The notes: a model not told the origin generated them from the letters alone. Shown: positions 26,284 to 34,023, counted from the first letter of the stretch. The stretch is DNA of 34,093 nt from Algoriphagus boritolerans DSM 17298 = JCM 18970 (GCF_900108085.1 NZ_FNVR01000037.1:1-34093), one strand, 5' to 3'. Numbers and translations are program-made.

Positions 26284-27114
26284 ATGAAGATACTGAATCG
26301 AATTCTCAAATATGCATTAAGCAGGCATCAGGGGAAACTGAAATACCAGACTACTTTTCAGTATCTCTATCACTTGGGATTATCAGGAATGAATATGGGT
26401 GGGGGATGGGATATAGAAGACAGTGGGGAGGGAATTGCGATTGAGCATGTGAAATCTTTGTTTTCGCGTAAGAATCACCTGATGTTATTTGATGTAGGAG
26501 CAAACAAAGGGGATTATTCTACGATGCTCAAAAAGCTTTTTCAAGAAAAGGCCACCATCCATGCTTTTGAACCTTCTAAACATACTTTTGTAATGTTGCA
26601 GAAGAAAGTTGGAAATCAAGATCGGGTTTTTCTTCATCAGAAGGCCTTGGGAGAAACAGCTGCACAATTGACACTTTATTATCCGGAGAAAGGAGCTGGA
26701 TTGGCGTCATTGTACGATCGGAAATTAGATCACTTTGGAATAGAGACCAAAGAAGCAGAACAAGTAGCGGTCGTGACTTTAGATTCCTTTTGTCAGGAAA
26801 ATGGCATATCAGAGATTGATTTTTTGAAACTCGATGTAGAAGGACATGAGTTGGCTGTTTTGAAAGGAGGAAAGCAAATGCTTGATGATGGAAAGATCCA
26901 TGTGATCCAATTTGAATTTGGGGGTTGTAATATAGATTCTCGGACATACTTTCAGGATTTTTTTTATCTGCTTTCACCAGGATTCCGCATTTACAGAATT
27001 GTCAAGGACGGGTTGTTTCCGATTGAGGAATATTCAGAGGATTTAGAAGTTTTCAAGACCACAAACTATTTATGTATCTCAAAGAAAATTGTGGCTGATC
27101 AAATAAAAAAATAG
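26284..27114 (+). CDS. FkbM-family methyltransferase
   Basis: 276 residues. LFDVGANKGDYS (68-79), IHAFEPSKHTF (92-102), VTLDSFCQENG (164-174) and FLKLDVEGHE (180-189) make this the most canonical of the three FkbM proteins here. It begins directly after the GT11 stop, so it may methylate the fucose or the residue that carries it (inference from position only). It is less AT-rich than the FkbM gene at 20104, and the two do not look like a recent duplication. Confidence 0.86.
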   Translation: MKILNRILKYALSRHQGKLKYQTTFQYLYHLGLSGMNMGGGWDIEDSGEGIAIEHVKSLFSRKNHLMLFDVGANKGDYSTMLKKLFQEKATIHAFEPSKHTFVMLQKKVGNQDRVFLHQKALGETAAQLTLYYPEKGAGLASLYDRKLDHFGIETKEAEQVAVVTLDSFCQENGISEIDFLKLDVEGHELAVLKGGKQMLDDGKIHVIQFEFGGCNIDSRTYFQDFFYLLSPGFRIYRIVKDGLFPIEEYSEDLEVFKTTNYLCISKKIVADQIKK

Positions 27115-27130
27115 AATACCCAAATAGACA

Positions 27131-28261
27131 ATGAAAATCTTTAGGATAATCACAGAACTGAACTTCGGTGGAGTAGAAAGACATATGGAGTTGACAGCCG
27201 ATGGCATGTTGAACTATCCAAATGAGGATATGATTTTTATGGCCTTGGGTAGAGGTGGTCAGACCAGCAAGGTATTATCCGATATGGGCTTCAGGGTGAT
27301 TGTTATGAACGAAAATCCCCAAATCCCTAATCTGAAATTGATTAGAAAATTGGTTAAGCTTTTCAAAAAAGAAAAACCTGATGTGGTTCACTGTTCCAAT
27401 GGAGAGGGCGTATTTCACGGGCTTTGGGCAGCATGGTTGGCAAGAGTTCCTGTAAGGATAGGCGAGGAGGTTGGTTTTCCAAATCATCATACCTATTGGA
27501 AAAAAATCTTCAACCTTACCTACAAGTGTAGCCATAAAGTCATCGCGATTTCCCAGGCTGTGAAAGACAAATTAATCGAATTGGGAGAAGCCTCAGATGA
27601 TAAAATTGAGGTGATCTATTATCCCATGGGAAAGCCGAAGCTGGACTTGAATGCAGATGAGCAAGTGCAAATCAATCCTATACTAAATGAACTGAACGCA
27701 AATAGGGCAGCACTGGGCTTTTGTTTTGTGACTACTTGCCGATTGGTAGCGGTAAAAAACCTAGATGGATTGATCAGAACCATAGCCAAACTTGTTGAAT
27801 CAAATCCACAAAGAGATATTCAAATGTGGATTATTGGGGAAGGCCCTGATAAAGAAAAATTGATGGGGCTTGCCAAAGCATTGAATGTTGAGAAGCAAAT
27901 CAAATTTTTAGGTTTTCAAACGAATGTCAACCCATTTTTGATGGCAGCTGATGCTTTTATTCTGCCTTCTTTTTCAGAGGGTTTTTCCCTGTCTTTGGCA
28001 GAGGCAATGCAGCTTGGGCTTCCTAGCATTGCTACCAAAGTTGGTGGCCCTTCTGAAATTATCAAAGAGAATACCGGCTATTTGATAGACCCTTATAGTT
28101 TGGAGGACATGCAAGAAAAAATGCAGTTGTTTTTGGATATGAACAAGGAAGAGAGAATTGCTTTAGGAGATAGAGGGAAGCAGGATGTGCAAAGACGGTT
28201 TTCAGTAGAGAAATATATTGAGGAGTTGTTAGCTTTTTACACCAAGCTGCACCAAAATTAA
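27131..28261 (+). CDS. GT4 glycosyltransferase
   Basis: 376 residues, GT-B fold. IITELNFGGVERHMEL (6-21) is the acceptor-side loop. The C-terminal WIIGEGPDKEKL, FLGFQTNV and FSEGFSLSLAEAM, with Glu-x7-Glu, then KVGGPSEII, are donor-site motifs. It is related to but clearly distinct from the GT4 at 15026. ATG start, 16 nt after the FkbM gene. The following 65-nt gap has a weak AT-only inverted repeat (AAATAAA...TTTATTT) but no persuasive terminator. Confidence 0.88.
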   Translation: MKIFRIITELNFGGVERHMELTADGMLNYPNEDMIFMALGRGGQTSKVLSDMGFRVIVMNENPQIPNLKLIRKLVKLFKKEKPDVVHCSNGEGVFHGLWAAWLARVPVRIGEEVGFPNHHTYWKKIFNLTYKCSHKVIAISQAVKDKLIELGEASDDKIEVIYYPMGKPKLDLNADEQVQINPILNELNANRAALGFCFVTTCRLVAVKNLDGLIRTIAKLVESNPQRDIQMWIIGEGPDKEKLMGLAKALNVEKQIKFLGFQTNVNPFLMAADAFILPSFSEGFSLSLAEAMQLGLPSIATKVGGPSEIIKENTGYLIDPYSLEDMQEKMQLFLDMNKEERIALGDRGKQDVQRRFSVEKYIEELLAFYTKLHQN

Positions 28262-28326
28262 AATTGCTTAAATAAATAGAATGTAAAATGTTTATTTTAA
28301 GATGACTTTATTATTTAATTTATAGC

Positions 28327-29583
28327 GTGGTATTAGATGTTCTAGTCATAGGGATTTGTATAGCAGCCTTGGTCAATTCCAATTTGACTATTGTGGCCAA
28401 ACATGGGCTTCCTTATAAATATGCAAATAAACTCAATCTACTTTTAGCCTATCATTTATTTTTTAGTGTTGTATTTACTGTTTATATATTAAACTTAGGG
28501 GGTGATTCTTATGGTTATTGGAAGTACTTAATGCAGCAAGTACCTGTCCATTTCGAATCCATGGGAGAGTTTTTTGGAACCAGTACGACATTTATTCTTT
28601 GGATGAATTTTTATCCCAGCAAGGTATTGGGATTGGAATATATCACCGGGAATATCCTATATGGCTTTTTGGGTTTTATAGGAATGCGCTATCTTTTTGT
28701 AATGGTAGCGGAGCTCTTTCCCACTAATTACAAAGTGCTCCAAATACCACTTTTCCCTACTATCTTCTTTTTCCCTAACTTTCATTTTTGGACAGCAGGT
28801 GTAGGAAAAGATACGATTTGTTTCTGGGGAATAGCATGGTTTATGTACGCTGTGCAGAACTATAGGCTACGATGGTGGCAAGGATTATTTGCTTTATTTT
28901 TCGTTTATATGGCGAGACCCCACATGGGTTTGAGTATTTTGATGGCTGCAACATTAGCAATCTTATTGGGTACTGAAATTAAAGCAGCATATAAAGTAGG
29001 ACTTTTAATTTTAGCAGTTTCAGGCTCTCTATATCTTTCGGTTGGTGCGCTAGAATTCTTAGAGATAGAAGATTTTTCAATAGATACGTTAGATGCATTA
29101 GCGACAAAAAAATCCGCATATTTAAGTGTAGCAAAGTCGTCTGTTGATACTTCAGGATACAATTTACTGATGAAAATTTTTACCTATATGTACCGCCCCT
29201 TGTTCATAGATGCCCATAATATCATAGCATTCTTAAGTGGTTTTGAGAATATTTTATACCTATACCTCACTTTCTTTATTGTTAGAAACTGGACTCCTGA
29301 AGCACTTCGGGATATGCCAGTATTCATAAAAGCAGGTATAATTGCATTTGTTCCGATTACCATCGCCTTTGCAAGTTCACTTAGTAATTTAGGTATTATC
29401 ATGCGCATGAAAAATATGACCATGATTTACTTTGTGCTGTTTGTGTTTTTTTTAATTGCTTACAACAAAAAGCTCCGCATTCAGAAGTTACAGGAAAAAA
29501 TCAAGTACTACCAGCAGCGGGAGGAGATTAAGGCGAAGAAGGTGGCCGTCGGGAAATCAGAGAATTCGAGAGTAAGGGAATAG
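28327..29583 (+). CDS. Polytopic membrane protein, possible Wzy/EpsG-like polymerase
   Basis: 418 residues with about ten hydrophobic segments. A GGDSYGYWKYL loop lies near residues 58-68, FHFWTAGVGKDTICFWG near 154-170 and YMARPHMGL near 196-204. A GKD/SKD motif after an aromatic helix, then an R-P loop, is seen in EpsG-like and other O-antigen polymerase candidates. This assignment is inference. The last about 45 residues are a charged tail (IQKLQEKIKYYQQREE). Its final codons run into the GA-rich repeat tract, which supplies the TAG stop. GTG start. No Wzx or Wzz is nearby, although an ABC exporter is. Confidence 0.6.
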   Translation: MVLDVLVIGICIAALVNSNLTIVAKHGLPYKYANKLNLLLAYHLFFSVVFTVYILNLGGDSYGYWKYLMQQVPVHFESMGEFFGTSTTFILWMNFYPSKVLGLEYITGNILYGFLGFIGMRYLFVMVAELFPTNYKVLQIPLFPTIFFFPNFHFWTAGVGKDTICFWGIAWFMYAVQNYRLRWWQGLFALFFVYMARPHMGLSILMAATLAILLGTEIKAAYKVGLLILAVSGSLYLSVGALEFLEIEDFSIDTLDALATKKSAYLSVAKSSVDTSGYNLLMKIFTYMYRPLFIDAHNIIAFLSGFENILYLYLTFFIVRNWTPEALRDMPVFIKAGIIAFVPITIAFASSLSNLGIIMRMKNMTMIYFVLFVFFLIAYNKKLRIQKLQEKIKYYQQREEIKAKKVAVGKSENSRVRE

Positions 29584-30073
29584 AGATTAGGGATTAGGTA
29601 ACAGGGAATAGAGATCAGAGAGTAGAGATTAGAGAACAGGGATCAGGACGTGAAAGAGATAAAAGACAGTGAATAGAGATTAGGGAACAGGGAGGAACAA
29701 GCGTAAAGAAAATGTATGGGGGACAGTTTTAGCTTGGGGCCAGGTTGCAGGGCTGGGAACAGAGATAAGAGACTAGAAAATAGAGAATAGGGAATTGGGA
29801 ATAGATATAAGAGAACAGAGATGAGGGGACAGAGATTAGAGATTAGTGAATAGAGAATAGATATAAGAGAGCAGAGATAAGAGATTAGTGAATAGAAAAT
29901 AGGGAATAGATAAAAGAGACTAGAAACTAGAGAATAGAGGAGACTAGGAAACTTTTCCCTGTTAACTGTTCCCTAAAACCCCTTGCCTGTTCACTCAAGA
30001 CCTTTTCCCGGTTAACTGTTCCCTAAATCCTGTTATCCAATCCCTAAGGCAAGAGTAGGGCTTAAAATATAAG
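29584..30073. other. Repeat-filled spacer, purine-rich then pyrimidine-rich
   Basis: No gene. About 360 nt of GAGAATAGAGA-type words surround hairpin element copy 3. The strand then switches to pyrimidine-rich sequence near 29950. There a 26-bp sequence containing GTTAACTGTTCCCTAAA occurs twice (29952-29977 and 30002-30027, one mismatch). The ATG of the next gene follows at 30074. Confidence 0.8.
29698..29737 (+). repeat. Bulged-hairpin element, copy 3 (degenerate inner stem)
   Basis: Outer arms CAAGC / GCTTG are intact. The inner arms read AAAATGTA and GACAGTTTT, so the 8-bp inner stem is broken. It starts 115 nt after the previous stop. Sequence downstream (GGCCAGGTTGCAGGGCTGGGA and the following GA tract) is almost identical to copy 4 for more than 60 nt. 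Confidence 0.8.
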
Positions 30074-31789
30074 ATGGGTAAATTCTTTCTTTCAAGGGAT
30101 TTTTGGATAGGACTCGGGCTTCTGATAATCTTCTTTTCCCACTACATCATCATGGGGCAGGACAGCGTATGGTATGCACAGGACTATACTGAGTTGGTCA
30201 TTCCTTGGTACAAACTGCTTATTGATAACAATGGACTTTGGAAATCCAATGATTACACAATACCAGGTATGTTGGATTACCTGCCCAGAGCTTCTTTTGC
30301 TTCAGCGTTTTTCCTCAAGACCTGGCTATTCTTTTTCTTTGAACCGTTTCAGGCGGTCCTACTGAATAAGCTTCTCATTCATGTCCTAGCCTATTGCTCG
30401 GGATACCATTTACTTGACCATTTTTTACAAAAAAAGCCAGATAGTCGTATAGCACTGTTTTCGCTAATGTGGGCAAGTATTCCGTTTTGGCCGGAAGCCG
30501 GTATTGGATTAGCCTTCTTACCTACCGTATTTTTGATTTTTTACCGAATAAGTCAAGGGGAGAAGTTTAAGCTTGTCCATGGCTTCCTGATTTTCTTTTA
30601 CTGCTTTTATTCCATTCTCCATCTTAATGGGGTTTTTGTGATTGTTTTCCTTTCAATAGGTGGACTTTATCATTTGCTAAAAGAAAAGAAAATCAATTTT
30701 CCCTTTTGGGGGGCCCTGGCAGGACTCTGTCTTTGCTATGCTGTTTTTAGCTACCGTCTGCTGCTGGTTTATTTTTTTCAGCGGAATTGGTTTATCCCTC
30801 ACAGAGTAGAATATGATATATACAGTTTTGTACGGTATCATGACGATATCCCGGCTAAAGTGGCAGAAATCCTTTTTTTCGGAAATACCCATGCTGCTTT
30901 CATAGCGCCCTTCTTTTACCTGATCATTGCTGGCTTTTTGATAGGGTCAACCTTTTTAAGGAATAAAAGCAATGTTTTCAGACCCATACTTTGGCTGTTT
31001 TTAGGTGTAAATGCTATAGCCCTTCTGGCAGCATTAGTTACCTATATTCCCTTGGTGGAACGGGTGCCGCTTTTACTTAATATGAAAGAATTTAGTTTTG
31101 AGCGCTTTTATTTTCTGATTTATCCGGTAATGATTTTCGCAAGTAGTTTCATCCTGAATGATATGTTTAGCCTGCCCAGATTAAAGTTTCTGGCTTGGAC
31201 ACTGGTGCTGACGATTTTGGGCTATCAGCTATTGGTACTGGACAACAATGCAAAGAATTATGTACTTAAACCCCTGCTGGGAGTAGGCGAAAAATACCCC
31301 ACTTATCGGGAGTTTTATGCCGTCGATCAGTTTAAATTGATTAAGAGCTTTCTTGATGAAAAATCACCAAGCGGATACAAGCTCGCAAGCCTCGGTTTTC
31401 ATCCGGCAATCACTTCCTACAATAATTTGAATGCCATAGATGGCTATACGGGCAACTATTCACTCGCCTACAAAGATGAATTTTTCGAAATTATCAAAGA
31501 TGAATTAGGAGAAGATGACCGGGAAAATTGGCTTTATTGGCACTTTAAAGGATGGGGAAATAAGGCCTACCTGTTCAATCAAATTCATAAGGATGATTTT
31601 ATGCGGATGAAGTGGCTAGAGACCCAAATCATTGATCATCCCAAATACAACTATGAAAAAATGAAGGAAATGGGCTGCCTTTATATGCTATCGACAGATC
31701 CTGTGGTGGATGAGGATAACCTTGATTTTATGAAGAAATTCGAGCATCCAGCCTCCGCGTGGGATATTCATGTTTATAAAATCAAGTAG
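30074..31789 (+). CDS. DUF6044/YkoS-like polytopic membrane protein
   Basis: 571 residues. About ten to eleven membrane segments fill residues 10-395, and a soluble C-terminal domain follows (about 396-571). The latter has LASLGFHPAITSYNNL, IDGYTGNYSLAYKDEF and WGNKAYLF, the pattern I associate with DUF6044 (YkoS-like) proteins. The first loop contains QDSVWYAQDYTELV with acidic residues, and the overall layout is that of GT-C proteins with an extracytoplasmic C-terminal domain. A role in surface glycan assembly is likely, but the substrate is unknown. ATG start after a repeat-filled spacer; the purine-rich tract resumes immediately after the TAG stop. Confidence 0.7.
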   Translation: MGKFFLSRDFWIGLGLLIIFFSHYIIMGQDSVWYAQDYTELVIPWYKLLIDNNGLWKSNDYTIPGMLDYLPRASFASAFFLKTWLFFFFEPFQAVLLNKLLIHVLAYCSGYHLLDHFLQKKPDSRIALFSLMWASIPFWPEAGIGLAFLPTVFLIFYRISQGEKFKLVHGFLIFFYCFYSILHLNGVFVIVFLSIGGLYHLLKEKKINFPFWGALAGLCLCYAVFSYRLLLVYFFQRNWFIPHRVEYDIYSFVRYHDDIPAKVAEILFFGNTHAAFIAPFFYLIIAGFLIGSTFLRNKSNVFRPILWLFLGVNAIALLAALVTYIPLVERVPLLLNMKEFSFERFYFLIYPVMIFASSFILNDMFSLPRLKFLAWTLVLTILGYQLLVLDNNAKNYVLKPLLGVGEKYPTYREFYAVDQFKLIKSFLDEKSPSGYKLASLGFHPAITSYNNLNAIDGYTGNYSLAYKDEFFEIIKDELGEDDRENWLYWHFKGWGNKAYLFNQIHKDDFMRMKWLETQIIDHPKYNYEKMKEMGCLYMLSTDPVVDEDNLDFMKKFEHPASAWDIHVYKIK

Positions 31790-31857
31790 ATTAGGGAAAG
31801 GGAAATAAGGGAATAGAGAATAGAGAGTAGAGAATAGAGATTAGGTAACAGGGAGGA

Positions 31858-31898
31858 CCAAGCGTAAAGAAAATGTCCGGGGGACATTTTTAGCTTGG
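31858..31898 (+). repeat. Bulged-hairpin element, copy 4
   Basis: CCAAGC (31858-31863) pairs with GCTTGG (31893-31898). TAAA pairs with the complementary TTTA, and AATGTC pairs with GACATT, closing on a CGGGG loop. The 5' arm has a single-base G bulge and a GAAA bulge. It starts 69 nt after the upstream stop codon and is the best-preserved copy. Confidence 0.88.
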
Positions 31899-32057
31899 GG
31901 CCAGGTTGCAGGGCTGGGAACAGAGATAAGAGACTAGAAAATAGAGAATAGTGAATAGAGAATAGATATAAGAGAACAGAGATAAGAGATTAGTGAATAG
32001 TGAATAGATATAAGAGACTAGAAACTAGAGAATAGAGAGGAGACTAGGGGAAAGGGA

Positions 32058-32307
32058 CCTTAATCTCTCATCTCTTAATCCCTTAATCTCTCATCTCTTA
32101 ATTCCTTAATCTCTCATCTCATAATCCCTTAATCTCTCATCTCATAATCCCTTAATCTCTCATCTCTTAATTCCTTAATCTCTCATCTGATAATCCCTTA
32201 ATCTCTCATCTCATAATCCCTTAATCTCTCATCCCTTAATCTCTCATCTCTTAATCTCTCATTTCATAATCCCTTAATCTCTCATCTCTTAATCCCTCAT
32301 CTCCCAA
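32058..32307. repeat. 23-bp tandem repeat array
   Basis: Seven head-to-tail 23-bp units begin at 32058, 32081, 32104, 32127, 32150, 32173 and 32196. Each begins CCTTAATCTCTCATCT and differs only in its last few bases (TTAATC, TTAATT or ATAATC endings). After 32218 the units shorten and become irregular. The array ends about 27 nt before the four-helix-bundle gene. There are no unique spacers, so it is not CRISPR. Confidence 0.92.
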
Positions 32308-32334
32308 TCCATAACCTAATTAATTTTTAAAACT

Positions 32335-32727
32335 ATGGAAAAGTCAGACAGTTTTGAAGAATTGATTTGTTGGCAAAAGGCGTATCAGTTGAAGAGAAGA
32401 ATCAAAGAGGAAGTCATCTGTAAATTGCCTAAATACGAGCAGTTTGAACTAAAGTCTCAAATTCTTAGAGCATCCAGATCAGCTACTGCAAACATTGCCG
32501 AAGGGTGGGGGCGTTTCCATTATTTGGATTCCAATAAATTTTACTACAATTCGCGAGGGTCTTTGGCTGAAATCCTCGATCACCTCATTGAAGCCAGAGA
32601 CGATAAATACATCTCCAAAGACCTTTTTTCTGACCTGAAATCCCAAGTATTAGAGGCCATTAGAGTATTGAATGGATTTATATATTATTTAAAACAAGAA
32701 TACATCAAATCCCTAAAGAAGACGTAA
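32335..32727 (+). CDS. Four-helix-bundle protein (S23 / 23S rRNA intervening-sequence family)
   Basis: 130 residues. FEELICWQKAYQLKRRI (about 7-23), SQILRASRSATANIAEGWGR (about 42-61), FYYNSRGSLAEILDHLIEA (about 71-89) and a final helix ending FIYYLKQEY are diagnostic of the TIGR02436/S23 family. Known structures are pentameric four-helix bundles; the Avd protein of diversity-generating retroelements is a distant relative. The cellular role of stand-alone members is not established. Pyrimidine-rich short tandem arrays sit on both sides of the gene, ending 27 nt before its ATG and starting right after its stop, so the gene and its arrays look like a unit inserted between sugar genes. Confidence 0.9.
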   Translation: MEKSDSFEELICWQKAYQLKRRIKEEVICKLPKYEQFELKSQILRASRSATANIAEGWGRFHYLDSNKFYYNSRGSLAEILDHLIEARDDKYISKDLFSDLKSQVLEAIRVLNGFIYYLKQEYIKSLKKT

Positions 32728-32885
32728 TCCCTCAATCCCCAATCTCTTAATCTCTCAATCTCTCATCTCTCAATCTCTCATCTCTCAATCTCTCATCTCT
32801 CATCCCTCAATCTCTCATCCCTCAATCCCTCAATCTCTCATCCCTCAATCTCTCAATCCCTCAATCTCCCATCCCTCAATCCCGA
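32728..32885. repeat. Pyrimidine-rich 7/8-mer array filling an intergenic gap
   Basis: From the stop of the four-helix-bundle gene to 1 nt before the ATG at 32887 the + strand consists almost wholly of TCTCTCA(A) and TCCCTCA(A) units of 7 or 8 nt. They resemble the ends of the 23-bp units at 32058 but lack their period. No ribosome-binding site is visible; the ATG follows CCCGAA. Confidence 0.88.
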
Positions 32886-32886
32886 A

Positions 32887-33960
32887 ATGCCCAAAACCCT
32901 CTTCCTCCCCAAATACCCCCGAATGGGAGCGAGCAGCAGACTGAGAACCTATCAGTTTTTACCGCTCTGGAAAGAGGCCGGCTATGAGGTGACCCTGTCC
33001 CCTTTTTTTAATGATGCGTACCTCAATGCGGTGTATGCGCATCGCAAACCCAATATTTTGAATGTAGTGGGATGCTATTTTCGGAGGTTGGGTGTTTTGC
33101 TTACGGCCTTTCGATATGAGTTGATCTGGATCGAAAAGGAAGCCTTTCCCTTCCTGCCTTCCTATGCGGAATGGATTCTGGAGAAGTCCGGAAAGGGCTA
33201 TGTGGTGGACTATGACGATGCCGTTTTTCATAATTACGATCAAAGTCCAAATTGGCTGGTTCGTACCTGGATGGGAGATAAGATCGATTGGGTGATGCGT
33301 CATTCCAGGATGGTTTTTGCTGGAAATACTTACCTGCAGGACCGGGCCATTCTGGCAGGTGCGAAAAGCGTAACCCTGCTTCCTACCGTGATTCAGCCGA
33401 CCCGCTACCGCAAAAAGGCCCATGCCCAGGATTCTAAGCCGGTGACCATCGGTTGGATAGGGTCACCCACGACCTTGAAATACTTGCTGAAGCTCAAGCC
33501 ATTATTCAAAAGGTTGGCAGAGAAATTTGAGATAGAAGTGTTGATTGTCAATGCCGAACCGGCAAAACCTGTAGATTTTGATTTTCCTACAAAATGGATT
33601 TCCTGGTCTGAGGCCGGCGAAGTAGAGGCCATCCTGATGATGGATATCGGAATAATGCCCCTTCCCGACAATAAATGGGAGCGGGGCAAGTGTGCCTACA
33701 AGTTGATCCAGTACATGGCCTGCGGCTTGCCCGTGGTGGCTTCTCCGGTTGGAATGAATGTGGAAGTGGTGAGCCACGGAAAAAACGGTTTTTTGGCAAG
33801 GGATCGAAAAGAGTGGGAGTACTACCTGGGAGAATTGATCCAAGATTCTTCGCTGAGAAAACAACTGGGTGATGAGGGTTTTGAGCTCGTTCAGCAGCGC
33901 TACACCATTTCCCGCAATTTTGAGGTGATGAAAGAAGCCGTTCGGAAGTTATTGGGTTAA
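32887..33960 (+). CDS. GT-B glycosyltransferase (GT4-like)
   Basis: 357 residues. The N-terminal LPKYPRMGASSRLRTYQFLP (about 7-26) is the start seen in a Bacteroidota group of family-1/4-like transferases, with YVVDYDDAVFHNY at about 115-127. In the C-terminal half, IGWIGSPTTLKYL, DIGIMPLPDNKWERGKCAYK and IQYMACGLPVVASPVG form the donor site. The GKCAYK-LIQYMA motif takes the place of the usual Glu-x7-Glu. Codons are GC-rich, as in the genes left of 5440, so this is probably part of the older flank rather than the AT-rich block. The heptamer array begins directly at its stop codon. Confidence 0.82.
   Translation: MPKTLFLPKYPRMGASSRLRTYQFLPLWKEAGYEVTLSPFFNDAYLNAVYAHRKPNILNVVGCYFRRLGVLLTAFRYELIWIEKEAFPFLPSYAEWILEKSGKGYVVDYDDAVFHNYDQSPNWLVRTWMGDKIDWVMRHSRMVFAGNTYLQDRAILAGAKSVTLLPTVIQPTRYRKKAHAQDSKPVTIGWIGSPTTLKYLLKLKPLFKRLAEKFEIEVLIVNAEPAKPVDFDFPTKWISWSEAGEVEAILMMDIGIMPLPDNKWERGKCAYKLIQYMACGLPVVASPVGMNVEVVSHGKNGFLARDRKEWEYYLGELIQDSSLRKQLGDEGFELVQQRYTISRNFEVMKEAVRKLLG

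Positions 33961-34022
<62 letters not shown>

Positions 34023-34023
<1 letters not shown>

Larger units (their letters stand above)
31790..32334. other. Repeat-filled spacer: GA tract then 23-bp tandem array
   Basis: No gene. Purine-rich words (GAATAGAGA) run from the stop codon to about 32045 and include hairpin copy 4. From 32058 the strand becomes pyrimidine-rich with the 23-bp tandem array. The last about 25 nt before the ATG at 32335 are AT-rich and nonrepetitive. Confidence 0.85.

Noticed and set aside
28262..28326. Terminator between the GT4 and the polytopic membrane gene
   Set aside because: The only inverted repeat is a 7-bp A/T stem with a long loop, expected by chance in such AT-rich DNA.
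32335..32727. Diversity-generating retroelement (Avd-like protein)
   Set aside because: The fold is related, but there is no reverse transcriptase and no template/variable repeat pair in the window; the sequence fits the general S23 family.
32058..32885. CRISPR array
   Set aside because: Units are directly adjacent without unique spacers, and no cas gene is present.
33405..33864. Several minus-strand open frames under the GT-B gene
   Set aside because: The + strand frame has clear glycosyltransferase motifs throughout; the others are shadows of its codon bias.
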